Shown here: positions 44,099 to 46,252 of the stretch, piece by piece
Numbering within the stretch: the first letter of the stretch is position 1
How the letters are laid out: each line of letters begins with the position of its first letter
Assembly (NCBI GenBank): GCA_030653175.1
Contig: JAURZV010000017.1
Location: forward strand, 1-46,252
Reading direction: 5' to 3'
Length of the DNA: 46,252 bases
From: Methylobacter sp.
GTDB lineage: Bacteria; Pseudomonadota; Gammaproteobacteria; Methylococcales; Methylomonadaceae
The notes under the pieces: generated by a model
Database searches by the model: none
What the model saw: only the letters and a program-made list of their open reading frames with translations
What the model was told of the DNA's origin: nothing
Program-made: the position numbers and the translations under genes

Positions 44099-44171
44099 TT
44101 AGTATTATTAAGTCAAAGATACAACGCAGATATGGCTACTCTAAAAACAACGCATAGAGGGGGATTCACAC

Positions 44172-44843
44172 GTGAAAATAAATAATTTGACGAATGGTTT
44201 AGTTGCTACGCTGTTATTGGCCAGTCCCATAGTAGGGGCAGAAACAGAATATCCGGCAGCGGACTTCAAGCCAAAAGTAATTTATCAAGATATTGACAGC
44301 AGCAAGCCTGCGCCGGCACCGGCCAAACAGGCCAAGTCTGTTGAGTCGGCAGAGTCTGATTCAAAATATCCAGCGGCAAACTTTGAGCCAAAAGTTCTAT
44401 ACAAGGACGCTGACTATAAGCCAAGTAAGTTTGCCGGGACATCATCAACGGCTGAGCAGGCTACAGCAGGTGACACAGAGATAAGCGCAACGGTAAAAGT
44501 CGAAGAAGAATCAATGATGAGTTACTTGTTGGGATTGGCTGTTTTTGCTGTGGCTGGATATATCTTTTTAGGTAAGCGCGAGTCAAAAGCTAAAGTTAGC
44601 AAACCTTCAGTTTATTCCGGCCATGTTAGTGGGCTTTCCGGAGTCGCTCGATATCTGAGAAAGCATAATATGGCTGCTGCGACTGGTGTTGCAAGATATT
44701 TGGAAAGTCGGGTTGTGTCTGAAAAAGAAACAGCTGCGGCGAGTGGAGTTGAAAAATACCTTGAAAAACAGGCTAGATCTGCAAAAGAAACAGCAGCTCA
44801 AGCAGGAACTGGAGTTGAAAAGTACATGCGCAACCGGGGGTGA
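44172..44843 (+). CDS. Membrane-anchored protein with periplasmic YPAA repeats and four cytoplasmic GVxKYL repeats
   Basis: Unrecognised. 223 residues from GTG 44172 (AGAGGGGG upstream). Parts: signal peptide (1-23, LVATLLLASPIVGA); two copies of YPAADFKPKVIYQD-type sequence (27-42 and 66-80) with a Pro/Ala/Lys linker; an acidic stretch; one membrane span (about 118-134, YLLGLAVFAVAGYIFLG); a basic stop-transfer segment (KRESKAKVSK); then repeats SGVARYL (156), TGVARYL (171), SGVEKYL (191) and TGVEKYM (213). With a cleaved signal the repeats face the cytoplasm. The next gene, 3 nt on, encodes 17 more repeats. The two proteins surely work together; anchoring a cytoplasmic assembly is my inference. 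Confidence 0.85.
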   Translation: MKINNLTNGLVATLLLASPIVGAETEYPAADFKPKVIYQDIDSSKPAPAPAKQAKSVESAESDSKYPAANFEPKVLYKDADYKPSKFAGTSSTAEQATAGDTEISATVKVEEESMMSYLLGLAVFAVAGYIFLGKRESKAKVSKPSVYSGHVSGLSGVARYLRKHNMAAATGVARYLESRVVSEKETAAASGVEKYLEKQARSAKETAAQAGTGVEKYMRNRG

Positions 44844-44846
44844 TAA

Positions 44847-45971
44847 GTGGATCAAAATTACTTGATCGATTTAGTGTCTGGATTTTTTGGTTTCAAAAGA
44901 GCAGTTGAAACACGAACCAGTCCTCGCGCATATGTTAGAGGTCCTGGTGAGCTTACTGGAGTTGCCAGGTATTTGAAAAGCCAAGAAGTTGAGCCGGTTT
45001 TAAGCGGAGTTGAGAGATATCTGAAAAATCTGGAAGAGCTGTCGGCAAGTAATGAAGTTGCTGATTTCTTGGAAAGTCAGGAAGAGATATCTACAGCGGG
45101 TGAAGTTGTTGATCTCTTAGAAAAACACGAAGAAGTAGTATCAGTGAGTAGTGTTGCCAAGTACTTGGAGAAACTGGATCAGTTTCCTGTAAGCAGTGTT
45201 GCCAAGTATATGGCAAGACAGGCTATACTCGCAAAAAAAGCACCGAAAATAAGCGGTGTTGCTAAGTACATGACCAAGCATGCTGTCGTTGCAAAAAAAG
45301 CGCCCGTAGTCAGTAGCGTTGCCAAGTATGTGGAAAATCAAGCGAAGTCACCTGTTATAAGCAGTGTTTCTAAGTATTTAATAAAGCAATCCATATCCGC
45401 CAGGAATACTGCAGCAGCAACCGGAGTTGCTAAATATCTTGAAGACGAATCTATCGCCGAGAGAAAAGCTGCTGCTGCAGCTATAGTTGCCAGATACTTG
45501 GAAGAACAACGTATGTTTGCAAAAGAGCAAGAAAAAGAAAAAGAAAAAGAAGAGCGGTTGGCAATGGAAAAGGCGAAGGCAAAAGCAAAGGAAAGGGAGA
45601 CCGCGGCGGCCGCGGCAACTGGAGTGGCTAGATATTTGGAAGAGCAGGCAATTTTGTCGAAAGAAAAGCCACCGGTAAGCGGTGTTGCCAAGTATGTGGC
45701 AAAACAAATTTTGTCTAGCAAGGAAGCTCCTATTTTAAGTGGGGTTGCAAAGTATGTAGCGAGACAAACAATAAACGTAAAAGAGGCACCGATTGTGAGT
45801 GGAGTCGCAAAGTATATGGAAAGAGAAGCGATGGCAGCAAAAACAATGCCCAAAATAAGTGGAGTTGCGAAGTATATGGAAAAGCAATCTGTATTGCCGA
45901 GGGCAAGTGGTGTTTCTAAGTACGTGACAAGGCAAGCTATTTCTGCAAGAGAAAATCCAGAAAAAGTATGA
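44847..45971 (+). CDS. Cytoplasmic protein of 17 tandem GVxKYL repeats
   Basis: Unrecognised. 374 residues from GTG 44847, with GGGGG about 9 nt upstream. After a hydrophobic N-tip (YLIDLVSGFFGF) come repeats with core S/T-G-V-A-K/R-Y-L/M/V-x-x-Q at residues 37, 53, 69, 85, 101, 116, 136, 156, 172, 192, 212, 258, 278, 298, 318, 338 and 354. The first five step by 16 residues, most later ones by 20. Copies at 69 and 85 have drifted (NEVADFL, GEVVDLL). A highly charged helix (about 222-252, KEQEKEKEKEERLAMEKAKA) splits the array. No signal peptide or catalytic motif. Many identical weak binding units suggest a scaffold or linker. Partner unknown; the RuMP enzymes next door are the first to test. 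Confidence 0.85.
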   Translation: MDQNYLIDLVSGFFGFKRAVETRTSPRAYVRGPGELTGVARYLKSQEVEPVLSGVERYLKNLEELSASNEVADFLESQEEISTAGEVVDLLEKHEEVVSVSSVAKYLEKLDQFPVSSVAKYMARQAILAKKAPKISGVAKYMTKHAVVAKKAPVVSSVAKYVENQAKSPVISSVSKYLIKQSISARNTAAATGVAKYLEDESIAERKAAAAAIVARYLEEQRMFAKEQEKEKEKEERLAMEKAKAKAKERETAAAAATGVARYLEEQAILSKEKPPVSGVAKYVAKQILSSKEAPILSGVAKYVARQTINVKEAPIVSGVAKYMEREAMAAKTMPKISGVAKYMEKQSVLPRASGVSKYVTRQAISARENPEKV

Positions 45972-46132
45972 CTGAGTAGTATTAGTGAAAGTGCAGATGC
46001 CTTGTTCAAGCATGATCCGGGCTATCTGTACACGAGATAGTTATCATCGTTGTAATTAAAGCGACGCCTATAAGTCGCTAGCATGATCAGTTAAGGTTGT
46101 GTGAGATGAAGATACAGGTGGCATTGTTTAAT

Positions 46133-46252
46133 TACTCCCATCTTACTCAGAAAACGTTCAACTTATGGTACGTAAAAACTGATTAAGCTAATGAATAACA
46201 ATAACTTTATCTGCTTTTAAAAAGTAGACGTTTTTTCGCTCAGATGGGAGTA
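46133..46252. mobile_element. MITE-like element with 11-bp terminal inverted repeats
   Basis: TACTCCCATCT (46133-46143) is the exact inverse of 46242-46252 at the window edge; further in, CAGAAAACGT and ACGTTTTTTCG continue the similarity. The 120-nt unit has no frame of note. A target duplication cannot be checked because the window ends. It could also be the start of a larger insertion element. The stretch 45972-46132 holds only weak hairpins (46022-46040 and 46060-46079). Confidence 0.45.

Noticed and set aside
45338-46009. 223-codon minus-strand frame opposite the repeat protein
   Set aside because: Shadow of the tandem repeats; its own repeats (TYLATPL-like) merely mirror the GVAKYL units.

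Overview
The window reads as chromosome of a type I (RuMP-pathway) methanotroph or closely related methylotrophic gammaproteobacterium of the Methylococcales kind. Evidence: adjacent 3-hexulose-6-phosphate synthase, 6-phospho-3-hexuloisomerase and transketolase genes at 40.7-44.0 kb (ribulose monophosphate formaldehyde fixation), a class II aldolase, and gammaproteobacterial gene orders (ubiG-mupP-yciK; mreBCD-mrdA-rodA-mltB-rlpA-dacA-ybeD-lipB-lipA). Genus is not determined.

Layout. 1-936: the distal part of a CRISPR array with no cas genes in view. 1.1-6.6 kb: fbaA, then ubiG-mupP-yciK-sufT and an RNA-methyltransferase-like gene carrying an in-frame repeat insertion. 6.8-13.4 kb: accessory and signalling genes (RHH protein, PAS chemoreceptor, HDOD-GAF-GGDEF protein, DUF4160/DUF2442 pair) among dispersed palindromic repeats. 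13.6-25.3 kb: one long minus-strand block in which nearly every gene overlaps or abuts the next, reading mreB, mreC, mreD, mrdA, rodA, mltB, rlpA, dacA, dat, ybeD, lipB, lipA: rod-shape elongation, peptidoglycan trimming and lipoate synthesis. 25.4-29.3 kb: gatC-gatA-gatB with a Uma2-type nuclease gene between gatA and gatB. 29.3-35.3 kb: accessory region with ccdAB, two DUF1640 genes, a Sel1 protein, a sigma-54-type pilin gene followed by a GT-C/TPR membrane protein, and two pairs of very small membrane-protein genes flanked by duplicated gene ends. 35.3-39.8 kb: inositol-phosphatase family gene, lexA with a tiny downstream membrane-protein gene, dhaL and dhaK convergent and overlapping, and a HAD-IIA phosphatase. 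40.7-46 kb: the RuMP cluster hps-phi-tkt followed by two GTG-started genes whose products carry 4 and 17 copies of a short G-V-x-K/R-Y-L repeat.

The best candidate for an undescribed system is that last pair (44172-45971). The first protein has a signal peptide, two periplasmic Y-P-A-A repeats, one membrane span and a cytoplasmic tail with four repeats. The second is a soluble protein made almost wholly of 17 repeats. The layout suggests a membrane-tethered multivalent scaffold or linker system next to the formaldehyde-fixing genes. That function is inference. A second candidate is the 50-residue C-tail-anchored protein coupled to lexA, with an unusual GTTC-N7-GTTC direct repeat in the lexA promoter region.

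The window is rich in dispersed hairpin repeats, several of which changed genes: an exact 32-codon insertion in the methyltransferase, a repeat-encoded C-terminus in the chemoreceptor and a repeat-encoded N-terminus in mreC. No tRNA or rRNA gene was recognised.
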